A stretch of 40,896 bases of DNA from a virus: positions 1 through 40,896 of the IMG/VR virus record IMGVR_UViG_3300047560_000965; one strand, 5' to 3'. The notes beneath the pieces are model-generated. The model did not search any database. It saw only the letters and a program-made list of their open reading frames with translations, and had not been told where the DNA came from. This document shows, piece after piece, positions 1 to 4,998 of this stretch. The number at the start of each line of letters is the position of its first letter. Positions within the stretch are counted from its first letter, which is position 1. A program made the translations under genes and the position numbers.

Positions 1-26
1 TTACCTTGTTTTGAATATAATTTCAT
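1..26 (-). CDS. Start of a leftward gene cut by the window edge
   Basis: A reverse-strand ATG at 26 opens eight codons (MKLYSKQG) that run off the left edge without a stop. It lies 26 bases beyond the stop of the 169-aa leftward gene and on the same strand, so it would be the next gene of that operon. Only the first residues are visible, so no function can be given, and a chance ATG cannot be excluded. Confidence 0.35.
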
Positions 27-52
27 GACGCAAATTTTAAGACGTTAATTAA

Positions 53-562
53 TTAAGCTAGTAAAAATTGGCTAGATGCGTTCACTTTTGCGTCAATGGC
101 CGCTAAGTTAGTTTTGTGCATTAATTGCGTTTTACCCTCCGCACCCTGAAGCAATTGCCATACCTGAAGCGCAAAGGCTTTTCTAGAATTAGTATTCAAT
201 ACGCTTTGCCCATCTTTGTTTGTTCTTAATGTTGGCGCACTAACTTTGAACGCTACGGCATCAAATTGAATAATACTAGAATATTCTAAAAAATGTTCTT
301 TGCCGTCAATAATAGCATACAAATTGAAATCTTTGTTAGGGTAAAATTTGCACCCGTTAATAACTAGGGCTTTTCCGCTTTGCTTCATTACATCTAGCAA
401 ATTGAATAACTCAGAACAAAAGTTTATAGTTCTTTGCAAGTTATCGGCCTTTGCATCTATACAAAGATTCCCGTTTGTTTCGAAGCTAATTGTTTCTAAG
501 GTTTCAATACCTTGCTTCTTAATTGTGTTTAATTGTTCAAATTTAAAAGATAAAGTTTTCAT
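53..562 (-). CDS. Hypothetical protein, 169 aa
   Basis: A leftward gene of 169 residues that I do not recognise. The protein looks soluble and mixed alpha/beta: the N-terminal 70 residues alternate strand-like and helical stretches, and the C-terminus is Ala/Gln-rich (around residues 129-169). There is no signal peptide, membrane segment or recognisable catalytic motif. It is the first gene of a leftward unit, and the only good promoter upstream is at 791-821, which gives an unusually long leader of about 220 bases. Its position across a regulatory region from the replication-like operon suggests an early or accessory role. That is inference from layout only. Confidence 0.7.
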   Translation of the reverse strand: MKTLSFKFEQLNTIKKQGIETLETISFETNGNLCIDAKADNLQRTINFCSELFNLLDVMKQSGKALVINGCKFYPNKDFNLYAIIDGKEHFLEYSSIIQFDAVAFKVSAPTLRTNKDGQSVLNTNSRKAFALQVWQLLQGAEGKTQLMHKTNLAAIDAKVNASSQFLLA

Positions 563-784
563 AGTGTGGTAAATTAAAATAATAGCCCTTTAATAATCTA
601 ACTTAAGAAACGGGCATAATATTCCCTAAGCTAGTTTTATAACGTTTTTCAGGTCTGTTATTCCACCTGTACTGAATGAACATTCTTTTCCCAGTACGAA
701 AATGAATTATTTTTTTTCGTTGTGGCCTTTCGGCCTATCTTGTATTATATGTTCTAACTTGTATTCATATCGTTGTGTTTTTTA
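563..784 (-). promoter_or_regulatory. Long structured 5' leader of the leftward gene
   Basis: About 220 bases lie between the predicted start of transcription near 784 and the start codon at 562, with no good ORF. Read on the minus strand, it contains a GGCC-GAAA-GGCC hairpin with a GNRA loop. It also has a compound stem in which GTACT pairs with AGTAC around GAATG-TT-CATTC, and a CAGGT/ACCTG hairpin followed by a run of A. These are consistent with a folded regulatory leader, but no known riboswitch class is recognised. Confidence 0.35.
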
Positions 785-790
785 TCTATA

Positions 791-821
791 CAAATATAAC
801 TATATTATATAATATGACAAA
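791..821 (-). promoter_or_regulatory. Bacteroidota-type promoter, leftward
   Basis: Read on the minus strand, TTTG (821-818) is followed by a 19-base spacer and TATATTTG (798-791). This is an exact match to the -33/-7 consensus of Bacteroides and Flavobacterium housekeeping sigma factor promoters. It would start RNA near 784 and drive the 169-aa gene. Confidence 0.7.
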
Positions 822-853
822 GAAAATTATAAAAAAATGCAAAAATATTTGAA

Positions 854-872
854 ATTTAGAATGATTCTAAAT
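854..872. promoter_or_regulatory. Perfect 19-bp palindrome, Fur-family-like operator (copy 1)
   Basis: ATTTAGAATGATTCTAAAT is a perfect inverted repeat around G863. Its inner TTAGAAT-G-ATTCTAA has the 7-1-7 layout with an AAT-N-ATT core, the general architecture of Fur/PerR/Zur operators. It lies about midway between the leftward -7 box (791-798) and a rightward -7 box (922-929). A phage repressor operator is the alternative. Confidence 0.5.
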
Positions 873-921
873 AACAATATGAATTGAAAATAATTGTGTA
901 AAAACTTGCAAAAGTCAATTT

Positions 922-929
922 ATTTTTGT
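922..929 (+). promoter_or_regulatory. Candidate rightward -7 box
   Basis: TATTTTTG fits TAnnTTTG, but no TTG lies 17-23 bases upstream. No gene follows for almost 700 bases. A transcript from here would run through the TGACACTAAG repeats. Weak on its own. Confidence 0.3.
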
Positions 930-1003
930 ATGCACAAATGAAAGTGGTAATGATTAGTAATTAATCAGGGGAATAACTAGATTCTAAGCAAATAAAATGA
1001 GTT

Positions 1004-1077
1004 AGTGTAACTATGACACTAAGTACTAAAGGTCAACATGACACTAAGGTCGGAGTAAGTGTCAACATGACACTAAG
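1004..1077. repeat. Three operator- or iteron-like repeats, core TGACACTAAG
   Basis: The ten-base core occurs at 1014-1023, 1039-1048 and 1068-1077, spaced 25 and 29 bases apart. Copy 3 sits in a perfect 7-3-7 inverted repeat, AGTGTCAACATGACACT (1058-1074). Copy 2 shares GTCAACATGACACT, and copy 1 keeps AGTGT/ACACT arms. The cluster lies upstream of the operon encoding the RepL-like protein. It could be origin iterons or a three-site operator. Confidence 0.55.
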
Positions 1078-1086
1078 TAAAGATAG

Positions 1087-1103
1087 TTTAGAATGATTCT
1101 AAA
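1087..1103. promoter_or_regulatory. Perfect palindrome, Fur-family-like operator (copy 2)
   Basis: TTTAGAATGATTCTAAA is identical to the inner 17 bases of the 854-872 palindrome, including the central G. The two centres are 232 bases apart. Half-sites also occur nearby: ATTCTAA at 981-987 and TTAGAAT at 1468-1474. Repetition of an exact palindrome in non-coding DNA argues for a protein-binding site. Confidence 0.5.
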
Positions 1104-1165
1104 TAAGGAATTTGGGTTTCGACTTTCCCCTGAGGAACGGGAGGGGATACCAACGGGTGGGAAAG

Positions 1166-1222
1166 ACCCTAAAAAACAGAGATACTTTTTGCAACAAACC
1201 CTAAAAAACACAGAAACTTTTC
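1166..1222. repeat. Tandem direct repeat with 32-bp period
   Basis: ACCCTAAAAAACA followed by an AGA-rich segment and ACTTTT occurs at 1166-1190 and again at 1198-1222, with three substitutions over 25 positions. It is non-coding on both strands as far as can be seen. The A-tract plus direct repeat suits an origin or bending element, but the function is unknown. Confidence 0.5.
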
Positions 1223-1272
1223 AGGGGATAGCCTGATATTAAAGTAAATTAGTAAGGGTATAGCCTTATAGA

Positions 1273-1351
1273 AGTGGGAGGGGTAGTAGTACTATTAATG
1301 TACCCACTAGGGGTAGCATTACAGACGTACCAGGGGTAGTCAGATGGGTAG
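1273..1351. repeat. G-rich repeats (AGGGGTAG) and a nested hairpin
   Basis: AGGGGTAG occurs at 1279-1286, 1309-1316 and 1332-1339, and GGGTAG at 1346-1351, all on the plus strand. AGTGGG (1273-1278) can pair with CCCACT (1303-1308) around an inner GTAC/GTAC stem. The strand-biased G runs could form quadruplex-like or hairpin structures. Confidence 0.4.
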
Positions 1352-1585
1352 GGTACATTCGATGTAGGGATAAATGATTATGGTGCTGATCCTATCCTTT
1401 CGGTATACAATCAGATGTTCACTTCGTACACATCAGATTATATATTCAAGGTATCAATGATATTCTGTTAGAATGACGTAGAGATAAACAGTATATAGAG
1501 AATATTTTTAAGTGGTTGATTACTAATAAGTTAATGTAGTAAAAAGTGGTAACAAGTTGTTCTGACAAAAGTGTATACAAAGTGC
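1352..1585. other. Non-coding remainder of the intergenic region
   Basis: No convincing gene on either strand. Minor structure only: GATGT/ACATC arms around 1413-1433, repeated ATCAGAT words, and ATTCTGTTAGAAT (1462-1474), which carries a half-site of the palindromes upstream. Confidence 0.4.
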
Positions 1586-1615
1586 TTGTTTTCTTAAATA
1601 TAATTTATATATTTG
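1586..1615 (+). promoter_or_regulatory. Bacteroidota-type promoter for the 1620 operon
   Basis: TTG (1586-1588), a 19-base spacer and TATATTTG (1608-1615). The start codon at 1620 lies only four bases after the -7 box, so the message would be leaderless or nearly so. Confidence 0.65.
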
Positions 1616-1619
1616 CCAT

Positions 1620-1856
1620 ATGAAAGTAGTAAATGGATTTTTGTTAACTCGATGTAGTTTTAAGACTAATGATAAATTGGCTAATTTAGGTTTGCCTAGT
1701 GTTAATGAGTTTGATGACTTTAGAGTTAAGGTAAGTGAGATCATTGCCTGGAATAGTGCTGATGATGAAATGCATACAACCGTAAGAACTATTGTTGGTG
1801 ACTTTACTATTGAGGAAACAATAGAGGATATTGACATATTAATGTTGAGTAAATGA
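1620..1856 (+). CDS. Small acidic hypothetical protein, 78 aa
   Basis: First gene of a rightward operon. The protein is 78 residues, acidic in its second half, with no membrane segment or known motif; I do not recognise it. The start follows directly after a strong -7 box and there is no later Met before residue 51, so a leaderless message is implied. Its stop overlaps the start of the next gene as ATGA (1853-1856), showing translational coupling. The overlapping reverse-strand reading frame here has no promoter and was judged a shadow. Position suggests an early or replication-linked accessory protein. Confidence 0.6.
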   Translation: MKVVNGFLLTRCSFKTNDKLANLGLPSVNEFDDFRVKVSEIIAWNSADDEMHTTVRTIVGDFTIEETIEDIDILMLSK

Positions 1857-2383
1857 TTACCAAGGAGGAATGGGGGGATATACCTGGATTTGAAAACAAA
1901 TATCAGGTAAGCAACTTAGGAAGCGTAAAAAGCATTGATAGATTATGCTGGAATAAAAACACCCCATATGTAAGAGATGGCATTACTTTAAACCCATCTT
2001 TAAATAATAAAGGATATTACTCTGTGAATTTATGGGATGGAAAAAATAAACCATATAGAGTTCATACTTTAGTTGCTATGTCTTTTCTTAATTATAGGAA
2101 ATGCGGAATGAAACAAGTAATAGATCATATTGATGGAAATAAATTAAATAATAATCTTTCTAATCTACAGGTAACATCTCAAAGGGTAAACTCTATAAAA
2201 TCGATTCGAAAAAATAAATACAGCATATACCCTGGTGTTACATTTGATAAATCTAGAGGCAAATGGGTTTCATCAATATCAATCAATGGCAAGACGCACA
2301 GAATGGGTAGATTTAATTGCGAAATAAAAGCAGCATACGCATATAATCAAAAATTAAAAGAATCTTTAAATGAGGGGATATAG
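1853..2383 (+). CDS. HNH homing endonuclease (NUMOD4 + HNH + AP2-like)
   Basis: This 176-aa protein has the typical layout of a phage homing endonuclease. Residues 7-30 form a NUMOD4 motif (WGDIPGFENKYQVSNLG). Residues 70-105 form an HNH_3 domain with H71, the D91-H92 pair, N96 and N100-N104 as likely metal and catalytic positions. Residues about 122-170 resemble an AP2-like DNA-binding module (YPGVTFD...GKWVSSI...GRF). Such enzymes cut DNA lacking their own gene and so spread by recombination. It overlaps both neighbours: ATGA upstream and 14 bases with the next HNH gene. That tight fit is odd for a recent insertion. The target site is unknown. Confidence 0.9.
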   Translation: MITKEEWGDIPGFENKYQVSNLGSVKSIDRLCWNKNTPYVRDGITLNPSLNNKGYYSVNLWDGKNKPYRVHTLVAMSFLNYRKCGMKQVIDHIDGNKLNNNLSNLQVTSQRVNSIKSIRKNKYSIYPGVTFDKSRGKWVSSISINGKTHRMGRFNCEIKAAYAYNQKLKESLNEGI

Positions 2384-2696
2384 TAAAAGCGGAGTAAATC
2401 TTGATGTTTGCGTTTATTGTAAAGTTCCTCTAGACGAGTATAGCTTTACATTAGATCATCTGATACCTAAAAGTCGTGGCGGTAAGTTAAGCAATGCAAA
2501 TAAGGTACCTGCCTGTGGTGATTGTAACAAGATGAAAGGAGATATGAGCATTACTGAATTCGGGAGGGCTCTAAATGGATTGATCTTCTATGAGCATACA
2601 CGCCATAAGCAAACCATATCGCATTTGAAGAAAATTAAAATTAACGTAGACACACTTATCGTAGATCGCAATATCCGATCAAAAGACAAAAAATGA
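2370..2696 (+). CDS. HNH endonuclease, McrA-like, 108 aa
   Basis: A compact HNH nuclease with a zinc-binding frame: C14-x2-C17, then D29-H30 in LDHLIPKSRGG, N44, and C49-x2-C52-N53. This CxxC/DHxxPxSxGG/CxxCN arrangement is typical of phage and restriction McrA-like HNH enzymes. The C-terminal 45 residues are basic and helical, probably for DNA contact. Its start lies inside the end of the preceding endonuclease and its stop overlaps the next start as ATGA (2693-2696), so it is translated within the operon. It may be free-standing mobile DNA or a packaging/replication nuclease; the sequence does not decide. Confidence 0.85.
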   Translation: MRGYSKSGVNLDVCVYCKVPLDEYSFTLDHLIPKSRGGKLSNANKVPACGDCNKMKGDMSITEFGRALNGLIFYEHTRHKQTISHLKKIKINVDTLIVDRNIRSKDKK

Positions 2697-3235
2697 ACAA
2701 CATAGTATTTGACTTAATTCTGCTAGAAGCGGATAGGGTAATCAATCAGAAAGTAAAGGGCCTCGATCTTTACTATAAAAACCAAAAGGGAGAATTCGTA
2801 CAGATTGCGGAGGGGTACAACTCGCAGGCGGATGACGTTATTGCGAACCTGCTACGCAGGAAGAAGATGAGGTATATGATTACGTTTACCGAGTCGTTAT
2901 CCATAATGAACGAAATCAAGCCATCGTCAAATAAGATTCTTAGGCTGATGTGTCAGCAGATGAACTACGGTAATTTAATCAAAAATTACAGTTTGCGTGA
3001 TATCCAACAGTTGTCTGACATGAATATGAAGTTCGTGATGAACAGCATCAAAGAACTTTGTGCCAAAGATATTATTAGATTTACATCCGAAAAAAATAGA
3101 AGAACCTACATGGTCAACCCCATTTATTTCTACAAGGGTACAATCAAAAAAATGTTTTACTGCGTAAAGGAGTTTGACCGTATGCCAAAGAGGAATGAAG
3201 AATTAGATATAGAATATTCACCAACACTAGAGTAA
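2693..3235 (+). CDS. Winged-helix protein, RepL-like replication initiator candidate
   Basis: A 180-aa protein whose central part (about residues 78-150) reads as a winged helix-turn-helix: ILRLMCQQM, then an NYSLRDIQQLSDM turn, the FVMNSIKELCAKDII recognition-helix region, and a wing ending in YMVNPIYFYKG. The closing (Y)MVNPxxxxKG signature is characteristic of RepL/RepA-type plasmid and phage initiators. The N-terminal 60 residues are beta-rich and unknown. It is coupled to both neighbours (ATGA upstream, TAATG downstream), and the operon lies just downstream of repeat-rich DNA that could be its target. A transcription regulator is the alternative. Confidence 0.6.
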   Translation: MNNIVFDLILLEADRVINQKVKGLDLYYKNQKGEFVQIAEGYNSQADDVIANLLRRKKMRYMITFTESLSIMNEIKPSSNKILRLMCQQMNYGNLIKNYSLRDIQQLSDMNMKFVMNSIKELCAKDIIRFTSEKNRRTYMVNPIYFYKGTIKKMFYCVKEFDRMPKRNEELDIEYSPTLE

Positions 3236-4125
3236 TGCAATTAATTAGACACTCGAAAAACATCCACGAATTAAAGATTCAAGGAACCAAAGTACAGATC
3301 GCTATGTTTTCAGATATCCACTGGGACAATCCTAAATGCGATTGGGATCTGCTAAGAAGACACCTAGATTACTGCTTAAAAGAATCAATTCCGATGATGT
3401 TCAACGGAGATACCTTCTGCCTTATGCAGGGGAAATGGGACCCGAGGGGTACTAAATCTGACATCAGACCTGAGCACAACAATATTAGATACCTAGATTC
3501 CATCGTAGAAACTGCGGTGGATTTTTTTTCACCCTATGCTCACTTAATTACGGTTATCGGATACGGCAACCACGAGACTGCGGTGCTGAAACGTCAGGAG
3601 ACAGATTTGCTACAGAGATTCGTTGACCTACTTAACTACAAGAATCATTCGAATGTTCAGACCGGAGGGTATGGTGGATGGTTAATCGTTAACCAGGATG
3701 TAAGAACAAATAGAAGAGTCTCTACCAAGATCAAATATTTCCATGGAAGTGGAGGTGGGGGTATGGTTACACGTGGTGAGATCAATCTTACTCGTGCCCT
3801 AGAAATGTATGAGGACTTTGAGGTGTTCAGCATGGGACATATCCACGAGAATAAGTGTACCAACGTAGTGCGTGATACTGTTGATCACCATGCTGCGGAC
3901 GGGTGGATCAATAAACATAAGCAAATCCATATGATGATTACCGGTACTTACAAAGAAGAGTACGGTGATGGATCAAAAGGATGGCACGTTGAGCGTGGCG
4001 CACCTGTTAAACCTATTGGTGGAAGGATTCTAACCATAGATACTAGAAGGGTAAGAGGAACTAATGGAGACAGTTCAACTGATAGAACTGAAAAATTAAT
4101 TGACAGTATTAAGTTTCCATTCTAA
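3235..4125 (+). CDS. Calcineurin-like metallophosphoesterase
   Basis: All signature motifs of the two-metal phosphoesterase fold are present in order: SDIHWD (D27, H29), NGDTF (D59), YGNHE (N112, H113, E114), a conserved His in YFHGSGGGG (H170) and SMGHIHE (H202, H204). At 296 residues it is a complete single-domain enzyme with no extra DNA-binding domain. Phage members of this family are nucleases (Mre11/SbcD-like) or nucleotide phosphatases. Its position behind HNH and RepL-like genes favours nucleic acid processing, but the substrate is not visible. Translation is coupled to the preceding gene through TAATG. A terminator follows at 4194. Confidence 0.9.
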   Translation: MQLIRHSKNIHELKIQGTKVQIAMFSDIHWDNPKCDWDLLRRHLDYCLKESIPMMFNGDTFCLMQGKWDPRGTKSDIRPEHNNIRYLDSIVETAVDFFSPYAHLITVIGYGNHETAVLKRQETDLLQRFVDLLNYKNHSNVQTGGYGGWLIVNQDVRTNRRVSTKIKYFHGSGGGGMVTRGEINLTRALEMYEDFEVFSMGHIHENKCTNVVRDTVDHHAADGWINKHKQIHMMITGTYKEEYGDGSKGWHVERGAPVKPIGGRILTIDTRRVRGTNGDSSTDRTEKLIDSIKFPF

Positions 4126-4132
4126 AAATTAT

Positions 4133-4140
4133 TATATTTG
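4133..4140 (+). promoter_or_regulatory. -7 box TATATTTG ahead of a terminator
   Basis: An exact TAnnTTTG box directly after the phosphoesterase gene, with no TTG 17-23 bases upstream. The next feature is a terminator, not a gene, so it would make a short RNA. Confidence 0.35.
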
Positions 4141-4145
4141 TAACA

Positions 4146-4226
4146 CCTTTGTTGTTTAAGGTACTCTTGTTTTTTGTTTTGTTTGTTTTGATGTAAGGGG
4201 GTGTAATAGCCCCCTTATTTCTTTTA
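4146..4226 (+). ncRNA. Candidate short RNA between a -7 box and a terminator
   Basis: From a start near 4146 the RNA would have a CCTT/AAGG 5' hairpin, a long U/G-rich linker with no ATG-initiated ORF, and the strong terminator at 4194-4217. Length is about 80 bases. It may instead just be the 3' end of the upstream operon. Confidence 0.25.
4194..4226 (+). terminator. Rho-independent terminator
   Basis: TAAGGGGG (4194-4201) pairs perfectly with CCCCCTTA (4210-4217) across an eight-base loop, followed by a T-rich tract (4218-4226). It closes the replication-like operon. Confidence 0.8.
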
Positions 4227-4239
4227 TAACAATTATTCA

Positions 4240-4247
4240 TATATTTG
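4240..4247 (+). promoter_or_regulatory. -7 box for the small-protein/terminase unit
   Basis: TATATTTG lies 16 bases before the ATG at 4264 and directly after the terminator. No TTG is seen at -33. Confidence 0.5.
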
Positions 4248-4263
4248 TGACAAATACATTGAT

Positions 4264-4437
4264 ATGAAAGGAGATAAGTACTGGGCATCTAACCCGAAGA
4301 AAAACGGAAGCTATACAGATAAAGGTCGTGTAGAGGGTAGACCTGCTTCACCTAACACCCTTAGCGAAGATATGTCTTGCTCTTGCAAGCCTACATTCAA
4401 GCTGATGTATAAGAAAAGTAAAGACTCAAAATACTAA
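4264..4437 (+). CDS. Small basic Cys-containing protein, 57 aa
   Basis: A 57-residue gene starting MKGDKYWASNPKKNG and ending in KSKDSKY. It is rich in Lys, Gly and Ser and has a CSC pair (residues 39-41). It sits between a promoter-like -7 box and the next small gene, which starts two bases after its stop, so the arrangement is operon-like. No function is recognised. Its small size, basic charge and place just upstream of the terminase suggest a DNA-binding, packaging or virion accessory protein, which is inference. Confidence 0.6.
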   Translation: MKGDKYWASNPKKNGSYTDKGRVEGRPASPNTLSEDMSCSCKPTFKLMYKKSKDSKY

Positions 4438-4439
4438 TT

Positions 4440-4622
4440 ATGAAAAGAGGTAAGGCAATCAAGCGTGCATTCACTGAATACGCAGGAACAATGGCTGAGG
4501 AGAAATACCGATCTAAAGCTGCCATGATGAAGCACGAAAAATCAGAATTAAAATCTGAAGAAAAAAAAGAAGAACAACTTTCTAAAATCAAAAAGAATGT
4601 TGGGAAAAAAAGAGGGTATTGA
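4440..4622 (+). CDS. Small basic helical protein, 60 aa
   Basis: Sixty residues, strongly charged, with MKRGKAIKRAFTEYAGTMAEEKYRSKAAMMKHE followed in the next stretch by a Lys/Glu-rich helix and a basic tail ending KKRGY. The whole protein is predicted to be alpha-helical or coiled coil. It starts two bases after the preceding stop. Similar tiny basic proteins lie ahead of terminase genes in other phages. The function here is unknown; a terminase-associated or DNA-condensing role is possible. Confidence 0.6.
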   Translation: MKRGKAIKRAFTEYAGTMAEEKYRSKAAMMKHEKSELKSEEKKEEQLSKIKKNVGKKRGY

Positions 4623-4713
4623 TCCTAAGCTCATCAAGAAAGCATACGCTTTAAGTGAAAAGATTAAAAAAAGTAAAAAAATAAAACCTAATAATCATGA
4701 ATCTAAAAGATAA
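4597..4713 (+). CDS. Overlapping small basic ORF, 38 aa
   Basis: An ATG at 4597 opens a 38-residue reading frame (MLGKKEGIDPKLIKKAYALS, then a Lys-rich tail) that overlaps the end of the 60-aa gene by 26 bases and the start of the 96-aa gene by 17 bases. The IDPKLIKKAYALSEKI segment looks like a genuine amphipathic helix and fills the only gap in this packed run. It is too short for confidence and could be a chance frame. Confidence 0.4.
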   Translation: MLGKKEGIDPKLIKKAYALSEKIKKSKKIKPNNHESKR

Positions 4714-4987
4714 AATTCAAGCAGCTGCAAATCGTGCAGCAAATGGACCTGGTGATCCAACTGGTAAAAGTGTTTATAAAGCTCCAACTACTACAATAGT
4801 TCCAAAAGGAAAAGAAATGTCTGGTGGATCAAAAGAAAAATACACTAGCTCACTTAAAAGAAAGTCAACCCCAATGCAGCCAATGACTACATTGAGACCT
4901 ACTTCTGTTTCTGTTTCTGTAGAGAAAAGAACACCTGCTCCTTTAGCTGGTCAGGCTCTTATGAGTAAAACTAAGAAAAGAGGATAA
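4697..4987 (+). CDS. Small Lys/Thr/Pro-rich protein, 96 aa
   Basis: A 96-aa protein with a short N-terminal helix (MNLKDKIQAAANRAANG) followed by a low-complexity, basic region rich in Lys, Ser, Thr and Pro and a KKRG end. It looks intrinsically disordered. It ends 11 bases before the terminase start and belongs to the same transcription unit. No family is recognised. A virion or packaging-associated basic protein is plausible by position only. Confidence 0.6.
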   Translation: MNLKDKIQAAANRAANGPGDPTGKSVYKAPTTTIVPKGKEMSGGSKEKYTSSLKRKSTPMQPMTTLRPTSVSVSVEKRTPAPLAGQALMSKTKKRG

Positions 4988-4998
4988 AACTAGACTAT

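Noticed and set aside
704-814. 36-aa hydrophobic frame on the plus strand in the leader region
   Set aside because: Very short, no promoter, and antisense to the predicted leader RNA; composition follows T-rich DNA.
1013-1096. 27-aa frame through the TGACACTAAG repeats
   Set aside because: Its repeated MTLS residues simply follow from the DNA repeats; the inverted-repeat symmetry is better explained as a protein-binding site.
563-1619. tRNA genes or a CRISPR array
   Set aside because: No cloverleaf with a TTCGA-type T-loop and no regular repeat-spacer pattern; repeats are too short and irregularly spaced.
1523-1837. Leftward 104-aa frame opposite the 1620 gene
   Set aside because: It covers the promoter and coding strand of the 78-aa gene, has no promoter of its own and reads as a shadow frame rich in Ser/Leu.
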